Source: Bacteroidota bacterium (GTDB lineage: Bacteria; Bacteroidota; Bacteroidia; Bacteroidales; CAIWKO01). Taken from it: a DNA stretch of 64,000 nt. The notes beneath the pieces are model-generated. The model worked only from the letters and a program-made list of their open reading frames with translations. It was not told the origin of the DNA and did no database searches. Positions 1-8,505 of this stretch are shown here, piece by piece. A program made the position numbers and the translations under genes. Position 1 is the stretch's first letter; each line of letters opens with the position of its first letter. Location of the stretch: positions 1 to 64,000 of the forward strand of contig JBAXND010000009.1 in the NCBI GenBank assembly GCA_037133915.1, given 5' to 3'.

Positions 1-7
1 CGCGAGG

Positions 8-31
8 TGGTCAATTTGAACCGGCGCACAC
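8..31. other. Possible IS21-family end trace
   Basis: The motif GGTGGTCAATTTGAACCGG resembles the GGTGGTCA...CCGG units that commonly lie between istB and the terminal repeat of Bacteroidetes IS21-family elements. No istA or istB coding sequence is visible because the window starts here. The resemblance is from memory of the family, so this is a weak call. Confidence 0.3.
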
Positions 32-119
32 TGGATATTTAGAGCGTTTTTTCCAGCCTGAGAACATACAAAATAGAATAACGAGTTTTTTCATTGGATA
101 TGTGTATTGAATTTTGAAA

Positions 120-1421
120 CTATACTACTTTTAAACCTTGTTTTCTCTGCCAATGAAGTTGTAATATTTTGGCGTGTTCATTCGGAGTGATTTTTATATA
201 CCTCATAAATGCCTTTTCAGTTTTATGACCTGTTATTTTCATAATAGTAATTATTGGCACTCCGTCCAAATATGCGTTAGTTGAGAATGACCTTCTGGCA
301 GTATGGGTAGTAATTAACTCGTATTTCTTCACCATCTTTGAAACGTTCATTCCGCCCTTTGTTTTGGTGTGTGTGGTCAGCTCCTGCATTATTTCTTTTG
401 TTTCACCAATCTTTTTAAGGTAGGCATTCATTTTTTGGTTCGATAATGCACGAGGAAGTGAATTTTGTGTGGTACCATTGTATTTATTCAATATTTCTTT
501 AACCGTCCAGTGTATAGGTATCACAACTGGTTCCCTTGTTTTCTGCGTTTCAATTTCAAGAAATTCCCCATCTTTATTTTTAATAATATTCTCAGGTTGA
601 ATCTTTGAAAAGTCAGAAAACCGCAATCCAGTCCAACAACCAACAATAAACAAGTCTCGGACACGTTCTAACTTCGTATCATCTGATAAGTCGAGGTTAT
701 ACAGCTCCTGCAATTCCCTTTCAGATAAATAGACACTTTCTGTTTTTTCCGTAATAACTCTGAACCGTTTACTTTTAAATGCAATTGATTCATTAATTCC
801 TCTTTCAGTTGCCTCATTTAATACGGTTTTTAGAATTTTTATATGTTTGCCGATAGTGTTGGTTGAGTACCTTTTTTCTTTAGTAAGATATTCTGTGAAA
901 TCAATGTAAAAATCTAAATCTATTGAGTTAAAATTGATCTTTATTCTTTTTGCCGTTTGGTATGCCTGTAATACAGTTTTTGCGTTCTGGTATGTTTGTA
1001 TAGTCGCACTCGAAAACATTTTCCCGGTCTTTTCATTTACTTTATTCTTTGACTCGTTAATAAACTGGTCAAAGAATTGGAATAGGTTTATTTTTTGAGG
1101 CGTGTTCTTGTCGCTAAAACCAGTATAAAGTATTTCCCTGAGTTCATCAAATGATGGTTGTCGTTGATCATTGTCATTCTGAAATCGACGGAAAAGGTCT
1201 TTCGCTCTTGACTTAATTCTATCCAGTCTTGTATTAAACTCTGGGAATTCAGGGATTTGTGCCTTTTCTTTTACCGATTGAGTTTTAAGGTTCCAAAATT
1301 TGGGGTTAATGCGCTCATTGGTTGGGAAAACCAATCTTTTATTATTCCACCGTATAACAAGATTAATAGGTGTTTCTTTGGTACTGGACCAATCCCTCAG
1401 ATTGAAATTGTATTTTGCCAT
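120..1421 (-). CDS. Tyrosine recombinase (phage-type integrase)
   Basis: A site-specific recombinase that would cut and rejoin att sites for an integrative element. The protein of about 433 residues has an N-terminal Arm-type DNA-binding region (about 1-85, opening MAKYNFNLRD), a SAM-like core-binding domain (about 110-215) and a C-terminal catalytic domain. Catalytic residues visible are Arg267 (in TGLRFSDF), His373 and Arg376 (HTARRSF), His399 (TGHKTEKAF) and the Tyr408 nucleophile (MRYI). The ATG at 1421 is preferred over the upstream TTG because it matches the usual N-terminus of the family and leaves room for a promoter box at 1449-1456. The gene reads leftward, away from a possible attachment site near 1609-1624. 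Its cargo is not obvious; it may lie left of the window. Length and motifs are complete, so it is probably functional. Confidence 0.9.
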   Translation of the reverse strand: MAKYNFNLRDWSSTKETPINLVIRWNNKRLVFPTNERINPKFWNLKTQSVKEKAQIPEFPEFNTRLDRIKSRAKDLFRRFQNDNDQRQPSFDELREILYTGFSDKNTPQKINLFQFFDQFINESKNKVNEKTGKMFSSATIQTYQNAKTVLQAYQTAKRIKINFNSIDLDFYIDFTEYLTKEKRYSTNTIGKHIKILKTVLNEATERGINESIAFKSKRFRVITEKTESVYLSERELQELYNLDLSDDTKLERVRDLFIVGCWTGLRFSDFSKIQPENIIKNKDGEFLEIETQKTREPVVIPIHWTVKEILNKYNGTTQNSLPRALSNQKMNAYLKKIGETKEIMQELTTHTKTKGGMNVSKMVKKYELITTHTARRSFSTNAYLDGVPIITIMKITGHKTEKAFMRYIKITPNEHAKILQLHWQRKQGLKVV

Positions 1422-1448
1422 CCTTGTATGTTTGAAAATTGAACATAG

Positions 1449-1456
1449 CAAATATA
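1449..1456 (-). promoter_or_regulatory. Putative -7 box of the integrase gene
   Basis: On the minus strand this reads TATATTTG, matching the Bacteroidetes -7 consensus TAnnTTTG, 27 bases before the integrase ATG. No clear -33 TTG was found at the expected distance, so the call rests on one box. Confidence 0.4.
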
Positions 1457-1608
1457 GTAAAAAAGTGTTTGGTTGTCGGTTTGGTTGTCGCTATTTTTTA
1501 ATTAGTCTTTACTTCTCCTTACTTGTCTTATTTACTAATCAACACTAAAACCTTATATACAGTAAGAAAAGGAATAAGAAATAGATAATTGCAAAATGAA
1601 AGGTTCTT

Positions 1609-1624
1609 GTCCCGTCCGGACCGC
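1609..1624 (+). other. Possible att core: tRNA 3'-end remnant
   Basis: GTCCCGTCCGGACCGC looks like the 3' half of a tRNA T-arm plus acceptor strand, and is followed 22 bases later by a rho-independent terminator, as expected after a tRNA gene. The bases before it do not form the 5' half of a T-stem or a cloverleaf. This is what remains when an integrase recombines inside a tRNA 3' end and the intact tRNA sits at the other junction. Which tRNA is involved cannot be told. The partner att site is outside the window. Confidence 0.4.
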
Positions 1625-1646
1625 TCTTTAAAGAACAAAACATCAT

Positions 1647-1688
1647 AAAACCTCTTAAAACAAGCATTTTAAGGGGTTTTTTGTTTTT
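1647..1688 (+). terminator. Rho-independent terminator
   Basis: A 14-bp stem (AAAACCTCTTAAAA with TTTTAAGGGGTTTT, one G-U pair) around the loop CAAGCA is followed by a T-rich run. It faces rightward and has no gene immediately before it except the tRNA-like remnant, supporting the view that a tRNA once ended here. Confidence 0.75.
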
Positions 1689-2051
1689 AGGTGCAACAGA
1701 GGTACAACACTATCGCTGTGACGCATTATGTGAAGATGCCTTAGTGAGCTCAGCGTAATCCTGAGATATGTCCGCCTTATTGATAACACGAAGTCGAGCA
1801 ACCGTTGTTTGTTGCCTTGAAAATAAAAATGAAGTCACGCTTCTTTCCTTCCTACTAGCGATAAGTTTACGAAGTGGAAACGAATAGATTTATGATTTTC
1901 AACCTGATATATTTTGAATGCTTCTATTATTATCTTATCTTTGGCAAAGTGATACATAAGACAGGGTTTTAAAGACGACCTGAAATTAATGCATATTTTA
2001 AAAAGTGATGCACTTCCATTATTAAAATGAATTGCTTTGATTCCTAATAGA

Positions 2052-3341
2052 ATGAAAATTATCTGTCTGACTGTTGGTCTCGTATTAACTTCAGCATTTG
2101 TGCACTCTCAAAACTATCATATTAGTTTTGTCGGCATTGGCGCAAGCAGCATTGTTGATAGTGTTAAGGTGGAAAATCTTACACAATGTACAAATTTAGT
2201 ACTATCAGGTGGCAGTATTTTGCACCTTTCTGCAACTGCTGGAATGGCAGATGCGGAGACAAATAACAAAAAATTATTTTCACTGTATCCTAACCCGTTT
2301 ATAGAATTATGCAATATTGAATTTGAAGCCCCTCTCTCAGGAAATACTTCAATTGAGATATATAGCGTTGAAGGCATGAGAATAATCGGAATTCAAAAGA
2401 TATTGAAACAAGGATTACACAGGTTTCAAGTTTCCGGAATTGGAAGTGGGGTTTATTTTATTCAAGTGAGAGGAGAATCGTGGTCTTATTTCGGGAAAAT
2501 ACTGAGTAATTGCACGGGAACGATTATGCCAAATATTGTCTGCCAAAATTTAATATCACCATTTTTGGCTCCCGAACATAAAAAATTGGAGACCATCAAT
2601 AATGGTAAAGATGTGGAGGATTTCGTTCAAATGCAGTATAATGATGGGGACAGGCTAAAAATAACAGGGAAATCTGGTATATACCGAACTGTTTTTATGC
2701 TTGTTCCTACACAAGATCAAACAGTAACTTTCAATTTCATTGACTGTACAGATGGTGATGATAATCACTATCCTGTAGTACAAATTGGCGGGCAGATTTG
2801 GATGGCTGAAAACATGAAAACTACCAAATTCCGTGATGGAACAACCATACCTTTTGTACCGGATGATCAAACATGGCTCAATTTAAGCGAAGGTTTTTAT
2901 TGTACATACAATAATACTAATAATGCTGATACCATTAATATGTATGGATGCTATTATAATTATTTTGCACTTATAGGTGCATACACTATTGCCCCTGCTG
3001 GCTGGCATGTGCCCACTGATGCCGAATGGACAACACTTTCTACCTTTTTGGGCGGCGACAGTATTGCAGGTGGCAAAATGAAAGAGCACTGTTTGACACA
3101 TTGGTCTGTCCCGGACTCGACAACTAACGAAAGCGGATTTTCTGCTATTCCGGCAGGTTGCCGCAGCATTCAAGGTCCAATTTTGTTCGAATATGGAGGC
3201 GAGGGATTCTGGTGGAGCTCTACAAACTACTGCAATAATACCACTGCGTTTGTCCGCTTCATGTATTATGGGGACTCCGTTATTGCCAGAGGTGCCTTTC
3301 CTCAACATTATGGTTTTTCTGTCCGTTGTGTGAAGGATTAG
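2052..3341 (+). CDS. Secreted FISUMP-domain protein with internal sorting-type domain
   Basis: An exported protein of about 429 residues. The N-terminus (MKIICLTVGLVLTSAFVHSQ) is a signal peptide; this ATG is preferred over a TTG five codons upstream. Residues about 75-150 form a beta-sandwich like the T9SS type A sorting domain (LYPNPF ... GVYFIQV), and the C-terminal half from about 245 is a FISUMP domain (Fibrobacter succinogenes major paralogous domain, TIGR02145 type) with IGGQIWMAENMKTTKF and GWHVPTDAEW. The sorting-like domain is not C-terminal, so it may act as a structural module instead of a secretion signal. FISUMP domains are related to C-type-lectin-like folds; substrate is unknown. 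It is monocistronic by context. Confidence 0.8.
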   Translation: MKIICLTVGLVLTSAFVHSQNYHISFVGIGASSIVDSVKVENLTQCTNLVLSGGSILHLSATAGMADAETNNKKLFSLYPNPFIELCNIEFEAPLSGNTSIEIYSVEGMRIIGIQKILKQGLHRFQVSGIGSGVYFIQVRGESWSYFGKILSNCTGTIMPNIVCQNLISPFLAPEHKKLETINNGKDVEDFVQMQYNDGDRLKITGKSGIYRTVFMLVPTQDQTVTFNFIDCTDGDDNHYPVVQIGGQIWMAENMKTTKFRDGTTIPFVPDDQTWLNLSEGFYCTYNNTNNADTINMYGCYYNYFALIGAYTIAPAGWHVPTDAEWTTLSTFLGGDSIAGGKMKEHCLTHWSVPDSTTNESGFSAIPAGCRSIQGPILFEYGGEGFWWSSTNYCNNTTAFVRFMYYGDSVIARGAFPQHYGFSVRCVKD

Positions 3342-3497
3342 CGAGTACCAAGTAATTTAATGGAAGTCTCGAAGTTTCTTTTCAGACTTTTTCCTTGACC
3401 TTTTATGTTTAAATAATACGAGGCTTGAAAGACGGCACATTATACAAAGGTTATACTACTGATTACCTTATTCGTATAATTGTAGGCTAAAAGTTGC

Positions 3498-4631
3498 TCA
3501 GAACTTAAAATAGATCTTTTTAAGCCAATATTTATACATCGGATCGAGGAAAGTTATAGAACTTCCGGAAATGTCAATAATTTCTTTGTTCGCAAGTGCT
3601 TGCTTGATTCTTAATACGTTAGCAGAGGTCCCTAACTGAAATTCATGCAGGCTTTTTTGGGAGCTAAATTGAATAGTCTCCAACAGCAACGCTTTTAAAA
3701 AGTTAACTTGGGTATTACTGAGTTCGTCGGTAATAGTTTGAAATAAGAAATCAAGTTGTTGTACCAGATTTTCATGAGCTTCATTTACTGTATTGGTTGT
3801 GCATATTTTTTCGCTTCTTAGCCACGCCTGTTGCGCTAATTGCTGAACGTAATATGGATGACATTCGGTCATTTTTGTAATAAATCCGGCATTTTCTGCA
3901 CTTATTTTTTTTCCGGTACTTGTAAAGCGAGAGATAATAAAACTTACAAGTTCCTCCTCAGCAATTTTTTGAAGAAATATAATATCTCCAAACTTGTAAA
4001 ATGGCATTTCGGAAGATGTAAATACTTCCATTAGCATGTGCCTTTTACTTCCATACAAGCAATAAGTCGTACGTTTATGTTTCTGCCAGTTTGCACGAAG
4101 TTTCTTCTGAATAATCAATGAATCGCCTAATCCCGAAATGTTTTGAAACTCATCAATGCAGATAATAAATTTTAACTTTTTGGCTTTTGAAATGTTTTCC
4201 GCCAAATTAAGGATTTCGTCAGGTTGTTTTTTTACTTCAGCCCAATCAAAGCCTAGAGAAAATTCATTGTTAGGGTCGGGGTTAAATGTAATTTTAGGCA
4301 CAAGTCTTCCCATAAATTTTTTCGCTGTTCCCATCAGCTCTTCCCATTTTGAAGATGAAGCGCGCAAGACTTCATAAGCCAGCAACTGATAAAATTGCTC
4401 CTCTGTGCGAACATTATACAGATCGATAAAACAAAATCGTAATGTTTTGTCTTTTTTTGCTGCCAGTTGTGCCGCTTTGCTGACCAGCGAAGATTTTCCC
4501 CAGCGCCGAGGTGAAATAAGTATTGTGTTAATTTGAGATGTGAAGTTTGAAATCAATCTCCCTGTTTCATCTTTCCTGTCAGTGAAGTTCTTCTCTGAAG
4601 CGATTTTGCCAAAAACAAAAGGTGTTTCCAT
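3498..4631 (-). CDS. AAA-type P-loop ATPase (archaeal ATPase-like)
   Basis: A stand-alone ATPase of about 377 residues of the ATP-binding family often called archaeal ATPase or ATPase_2 (STAND/AAA-like). It has the P-loop SPRRWGKSSLV near residue 40, a Walker B with FIICIDEFQNI near 160, and a C-terminal winged-helix-like part. These proteins are often linked to mobile DNA or defence, but the function is not established. METPFVFG at 4631 is the conserved-looking start; the longer TTG-initiated frame overlaps the promoter. A promoter with both boxes (4647-4678) and a perfect palindrome (4658-4699) lie directly upstream. No partner gene is in the same operon. Confidence 0.8.
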   Translation of the reverse strand: METPFVFGKIASEKNFTDRKDETGRLISNFTSQINTILISPRRWGKSSLVSKAAQLAAKKDKTLRFCFIDLYNVRTEEQFYQLLAYEVLRASSSKWEELMGTAKKFMGRLVPKITFNPDPNNEFSLGFDWAEVKKQPDEILNLAENISKAKKLKFIICIDEFQNISGLGDSLIIQKKLRANWQKHKRTTYCLYGSKRHMLMEVFTSSEMPFYKFGDIIFLQKIAEEELVSFIISRFTSTGKKISAENAGFITKMTECHPYYVQQLAQQAWLRSEKICTTNTVNEAHENLVQQLDFLFQTITDELSNTQVNFLKALLLETIQFSSQKSLHEFQLGTSANVLRIKQALANKEIIDISGSSITFLDPMYKYWLKKIYFKF

Positions 4632-4646
4632 TGGATAAATTTTATA

Positions 4647-4678
4647 CAAAAATAGTAAACAATAATGTAACTTACAAA
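4647..4678 (-). promoter_or_regulatory. Promoter of the ATPase gene
   Basis: On the minus strand a -33 TTTG (4675-4678) and a -7 TATTTTTG (4647-4654) are separated by 20 bases, the spacing of Bacteroidetes primary-sigma promoters. The -7 box is 15 bases before the ATG. The -33 box sits inside the 42-bp palindrome, so a protein bound there would compete with RNA polymerase. Confidence 0.6.
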
Positions 4679-4699
4679 CTTGTAAGTTACATTATTGTT
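4658..4699. repeat. Perfect 19-bp inverted repeat, likely operator
   Basis: AACAATAATGTAACTTACA (4658-4676) is repeated as an exact reverse complement (4681-4699) around AACT. The centre lies on the -33 element of the ATPase promoter, favouring an operator over a terminator; there is no T-run on either side. It could also fold as a long hairpin in a rightward transcript or be the remnant of a small mobile element. Confidence 0.75.
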
Positions 4700-4753
4700 A
4701 TTTATGAAACTCAAATTTTAAAAACAGCCTTTCCCGATAATGCCCCCATACCG

Positions 4754-4891
4754 AATACATCGATGAAACGACCGTGGAAGCTGGTTTATGTAGAAGAAAT
4801 TATTGATAAACGGACAGCACTCATACGCGAGAAAGCACTGAAGCGTTGTAATACGGAATATTTGCGATGGCTTATTTCTTCTGAGAAAAAC
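4754..4891 (+). pseudogene. GIY-YIG endonuclease C-terminal fragment
   Basis: The frame encodes MKRPWKLVYVEEI followed by ALIREKALKR and EYLRWLISSEKN, the typical C-terminal half of small single-domain GIY-YIG nucleases (UPF0213/YhbQ-like), where PWKLVY and a REK..LK helix are conserved. The N-terminal half bearing GIY and YIG is missing and replaced by the palindrome region, so this is a truncated relic. The open frame runs on to 4978 without resemblance. Confidence 0.6.
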
Positions 4892-5058
4892 ATTTTTTCT
4901 GATAAAAAAATATTAAAGCATATTGTTCAAACACAAAATTTATACAGAATCCGGCTGTTAATTTGTCATTTATATTAATAAACGAAACAATAGTCGATGA
5001 CACAAAATGAACCTTGTTACTGATTAATAAAAATAACGATTCGTAAAAACCTAAAAAA

Positions 5059-5631
5059 ATGAAAAGCAAGTCTGTTTATTTTGCGCTGCTATTGTTCGTT
5101 ATAAGCAATAGCTTAATGTCACAAACCTTCGATTTCCGTAATACCAAATGGGGTATGGATACTACAATGGTTAAAAAAGCGGAAGCGTCAAAACTAGTGA
5201 TTGTCAAAAAGAACCACTTTGTTTATAAGGGGAAACTGAACGATTGGGATGCGAAAATTATTTATGATTTTAATTCTGCGGGACTCCTTTACCACGCATC
5301 CTACGATCTTACACTCGACAGTAAAATACCTTCTGCTTATGTTGATACCTATTTGATGTTGCAGGAATTACTGACCCGGAAATATAAAGAACCATACAGC
5401 AGCATCTCCACTTCCATTAATGGAAAGACATTGAAACAGGATGAATGGGCATTTAACCTGATTTCCGACAACCTGAGTCTTGAAACAAAATGGAAAAGTA
5501 ACAATACAGATATTGTACTCACACTATACAGTATCAACGATGAATTATTTATTGAAATAAGTTACACATCAATTGATCAGAATAATAAGGAAAAAGAGGC
5601 TATAAAGTCCGAGATACTGAAAGCTCTGTAA
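5059..5631 (+). CDS. Secreted protein of unknown function
   Basis: A 190-residue protein with a clear signal peptide (MKSKSVYFALLLFVISNSLMSQ). The mature part opens FDFRNTKWGMD, a motif shared by many short exported proteins in which FR...WGM begins an alpha/beta domain; it is followed by repeated beta strands and a charged C-terminal helix. No enzyme motif is visible. It faces the next gene convergently with a 9-base gap and appears to be a single-gene unit. Confidence 0.65.
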   Translation: MKSKSVYFALLLFVISNSLMSQTFDFRNTKWGMDTTMVKKAEASKLVIVKKNHFVYKGKLNDWDAKIIYDFNSAGLLYHASYDLTLDSKIPSAYVDTYLMLQELLTRKYKEPYSSISTSINGKTLKQDEWAFNLISDNLSLETKWKSNNTDIVLTLYSINDELFIEISYTSIDQNNKEKEAIKSEILKAL

Positions 5632-5640
5632 AGCGGTCTT

Positions 5641-6108
5641 CTATTCGTCAATACTGTATTTCTGATGGTGCTGTACCTGCAGGTATACATAGTATACGAT
5701 GAGCGGAATAGTTAAATATACTACAAGTTCCAGAAGGTCGTAATACAGCAGTTCTCCAACAGAGAATGGCCAGAATTTCTTTACTGTTCTGTTAGATGTG
5801 CCAAAAACATCCAAAACAGCCATAATCATTATAGCGATATTCAGGATACTCCAGATAATATAAGGAATCCAGAATTTTCTTGACTGCCCTGCGCGGTATA
5901 CAATATATATTAGTAGCGGCATTCCCAAATAAACGATTAATTCATAAAGGTCATAATAACGTGGAGAACCAACAGTAAATGGCCAGAATTCAGTCAATGT
6001 CCGGTCAGATGCTCCGAAAACACCGGAAGATGCCATAATCATTAAAAGAACATTCAAAATGCCCCAGATGAAGTAAAATTTAATAAACCCTCTATGCACT
6101 TTTTTCAT
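5641..6108 (-). CDS. Four-helix membrane protein with internal duplication
   Basis: A 155-residue inner-membrane protein made of two near-identical halves: about 12-68 and about 78-135. Each has IWxILNxxxMIMA, then a loop with VFG.S.RT...FWPF.VG..YYDL.EL, then a hydrophobic segment ending VYLxxPLxxYxVY. That gives four membrane segments in two pairs with an aromatic FWPF loop after the first helix of each. I do not recognise the family beyond resemblance to small hypothetical Bacteroidota membrane proteins. The duplication suggests a pseudo-twofold symmetric fold. Confidence 0.65.
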   Translation of the reverse strand: MKKVHRGFIKFYFIWGILNVLLMIMASSGVFGASDRTLTEFWPFTVGSPRYYDLYELIVYLGMPLLIYIVYRAGQSRKFWIPYIIWSILNIAIMIMAVLDVFGTSNRTVKKFWPFSVGELLYYDLLELVVYLTIPLIVYYVYLQVQHHQKYSIDE

Positions 6109-6253
6109 ACAACATTGTTTTAAACTAAAAAACGCACAAATTTATAATTATTGTAAACGTAAAAAGGAGAAGCAAGGAATTTTGTCAGTTAATTTATCTA
6201 CAGAATCTATTCAGAATCTTGAACCAATTTTGTACTGTCTAAAAAAAACAATT

Positions 6254-7624
6254 ATGAAAAGGGTAAATTCAATTCTCAGTTCCGCACTGATGATAATTTT
6301 TTCAATAATTTCCACTTTTTCGTTCGGTCAAAGCCCAAAAACATGGGAATGGGCAAATAGTATTGTGGGTACAAATAAAAATTTTCCTTACGCGATGGAA
6401 ACTGATAAGGATGGCAACAGCTACATTGCAGGCGGCTTTAATGATACCCTGAAGGTGGAAAATAAAGTCATGATTAGTCACGGACCTTACGATATCTATC
6501 TAATTAAATACAACACCCTTGGACACATTGTTTGGGCAAAACAGTTCGGAGGTAAAGACTCTGAAGAGCCTTATGGGATTGCACTGGATAAGGCAGGAAA
6601 TATTTATATGGCGGGTTATTTTTCAGGGACTACAAATTTTTCCGGTGTCGTGCTAACAAGCAGTGGAGACAGAGATTTCTTTGTCGCGAAGTTTGATAAA
6701 AATGGAATTCCTGTATGGGTAAAACAAGGTGGAGGAACTTTGGAAGATTTTGCCACTTCTGTTGCCGTTGATAATGGAGGAAATGTTTTTATTACCGGTA
6801 TCTTTAAGGGAAGTATGACACTTGGAAATTCCCACTATATTTCAAAAGGAGACCGAGACATATTCTTGATTAAATATAATAGCAACGGAGACATTCTTTG
6901 GTCGGCCACAGGAGGCGGAACCATGGCTGATGAGGCAAATGCAATAGCTACCGATACCAAAGGCAATTGCTACATCACCGGAGATTTTGAAGGAACAGCC
7001 GAATTCGGAAAAAAAACAATAGCCGGCCTGGGCGGGAAAGATATCTTCGTTGCGAAATTCAGTGCTGACGGACGTATTGAATGGTTGAAACGAGGTGGAA
7101 GTGCAACAGGTGATGATCACGCTGCTGCAATTGCGGTGGATACTTCAGACAATGTTTACGTTACAGGATATTTTTCGGGGCTCGCTGATTTCGGAAAAAC
7201 AACTTTGAAAAATATGGGCGCTGACGACATTTTTCTTGTTAAGTATGACCGGAACGGAGAGGAAATCTGGGCAAAGCAAACCGGCGGAAAAGGTGGTGAA
7301 CAAGCCAGAGCAATGAAACTGGATAAACTGGGTAATATCTATGTTTCCGGAGAGTTCAATGTGGATTTTATGCTTGGTGAAAATAAAATCAAAAGCATAG
7401 GCGATTGGGATATCCTTATTATAAAGTATAATAATTCGGGCGAAATATCAGGGGGAACTCAAATCGGCGGAAGCGGTTATGACCGTAACTTTGGTATTGG
7501 ACTTGATGCTTTATCTGATATTTATATTTCAGGTTATTTTAGTAAAGCTATTTCTATTGGCTCTACCAGTCTAAAGTCAATCGATGCCGACGATGGCTTC
7601 ATTGCCAAGCTTAAAAACTTTTAA
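6254..7624 (+). CDS. Secreted SBBP-repeat beta-propeller protein
   Basis: About 456 residues with a signal peptide (MKRVNSILSS to FSFGQ). The ATG at 6254 is chosen over the earlier TTG because the signal peptide begins there. The mature chain consists of seven to eight SBBP repeats (PF06739 type): each contains GN.YI.G.F, a G..D.F..KY or KF strand and a W.KQ.GG turn. Such repeats form beta-propellers on exported proteins. Unlike the related protein at 13268, it ends right after the last repeat (DDGFIAKLKNF) without a T9SS sorting domain, so its route past the periplasm is unclear. Its stop overlaps the convergent gene by four bases. Confidence 0.8.
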   Translation: MKRVNSILSSALMIIFSIISTFSFGQSPKTWEWANSIVGTNKNFPYAMETDKDGNSYIAGGFNDTLKVENKVMISHGPYDIYLIKYNTLGHIVWAKQFGGKDSEEPYGIALDKAGNIYMAGYFSGTTNFSGVVLTSSGDRDFFVAKFDKNGIPVWVKQGGGTLEDFATSVAVDNGGNVFITGIFKGSMTLGNSHYISKGDRDIFLIKYNSNGDILWSATGGGTMADEANAIATDTKGNCYITGDFEGTAEFGKKTIAGLGGKDIFVAKFSADGRIEWLKRGGSATGDDHAAAIAVDTSDNVYVTGYFSGLADFGKTTLKNMGADDIFLVKYDRNGEEIWAKQTGGKGGEQARAMKLDKLGNIYVSGEFNVDFMLGENKIKSIGDWDILIIKYNNSGEISGGTQIGGSGYDRNFGIGLDALSDIYISGYFSKAISIGSTSLKSIDADDGFIAKLKNF

Positions 7625-8505
7625 ACAGCCTCTGATTTTGTGGGCTCATCTTCTTCCTTCATCCTTTCATTCAGGTCACGCACAGAGGTCATGCTCTCCA
7701 TCAACCCGGGCAGGTAATCAGTTGATGTGATGAAAGTCCAAAGGTAGGATACTATAGAATAGATTTTGCCGGTAGAGAACTTGTCAACGTCAACACAAAT
7801 AAACAGTACTACAATAAAGACCACCATCAGCAAAAGTTTGATCATGCCATAATCAAAAGAACCCCACTTAGCAATATCGCGCTGAGGTCGCACCATATTC
7901 CTGTAATACTGGTCTATCTGTGAAATATCGCGGCGCTCAAGCGCTTTGTAGATTTCTTCACGATTATCATGCACATCTTTTTGCAGGCGCGTAACATGCT
8001 TACGGTAGATTGCATTAATTATAAACATCGGCAACAGAACGAAAAGGCACACAAGACCTATACGGTAGTCGTAGATGAAAAGGGCGCAGATTGCCCCAAC
8101 GGTGGCCGTTAACTGCCATGATATATCAGGTAAACGCACTTCCAGAAAATCAACATATTCTTTGGCAAGTTCTGCCCGGCTTACCATGCGGGCTGCAGAA
8201 TGTTTCTTTTTCTTTGAAACATAAATAAGTTGTGTTGCAAGCTCTGCATATATCCGTGGGAAAATGCGCCCGTTGAACAACCGGCTCAGTGTTCCGCCCA
8301 TTATATTAATAATAAAAACAGCAATCCACAGTATCAGCGGCCACATATAATCGGCCAATTCATGCAGATAGAATTTATCAATAAGCGCATCGAGCAGTTT
8401 GCCGAAGAAGGTCGGTTCTATAATCCAGGATATGTTTTCAACAAGTACAAAAAAGAGTACAAGTGAAACGGAGCCTTTGTTTTTTCTTATGAGTCCTAGC
8501 AGCAT
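7621..8505 (-). CDS. ABC transporter six-transmembrane domain without ATPase
   Basis: A 294-residue protein matching only the membrane domain of type IV ABC exporters: helices near 15-35, 55-75, 130-170 and 230-265, with an intracellular loop containing EIYKALERRD. It ends after the sixth helix with a short charged tail and no Walker A, signature or Walker B. No nucleotide-binding subunit is next to it. Families annotated as ABC transporter six-transmembrane domain protein look like this. Function may need an ATPase encoded elsewhere or may be non-transport. On the minus strand a TATATTTG box (8534-8541) lies 28 bases before the ATG. Confidence 0.75.
   Translation of the reverse strand: MLLGLIRKNKGSVSLVLFFVLVENISWIIEPTFFGKLLDALIDKFYLHELADYMWPLILWIAVFIINIMGGTLSRLFNGRIFPRIYAELATQLIYVSKKKKHSAARMVSRAELAKEYVDFLEVRLPDISWQLTATVGAICALFIYDYRIGLVCLFVLLPMFIINAIYRKHVTRLQKDVHDNREEIYKALERRDISQIDQYYRNMVRPQRDIAKWGSFDYGMIKLLLMVVFIVVLFICVDVDKFSTGKIYSIVSYLWTFITSTDYLPGLMESMTSVRDLNERMKEEDEPTKSEAV

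Larger units (their letters stand above)
1452..2051. other. Gene-free stretch with att-like site
   Basis: No convincing gene lies in these 600 bases. They hold the integrase promoter box, a possible tRNA 3'-end remnant (1609-1624), a 10-bp palindrome TCTTTAAAGA (1625-1634) and a strong terminator (1647-1688). From about 1690 to 2036 nothing recognisable was seen. Confidence 0.6.

Noticed and set aside
1300..1548. 82-codon rightward frame over the integrase start
   Set aside because: Overlaps the integrase N-terminus and its promoter; no recognisable content.
2883..3308. 141-codon leftward frame in the FISUMP gene
   Set aside because: Shadow of a confident gene; no family resemblance or promoter.
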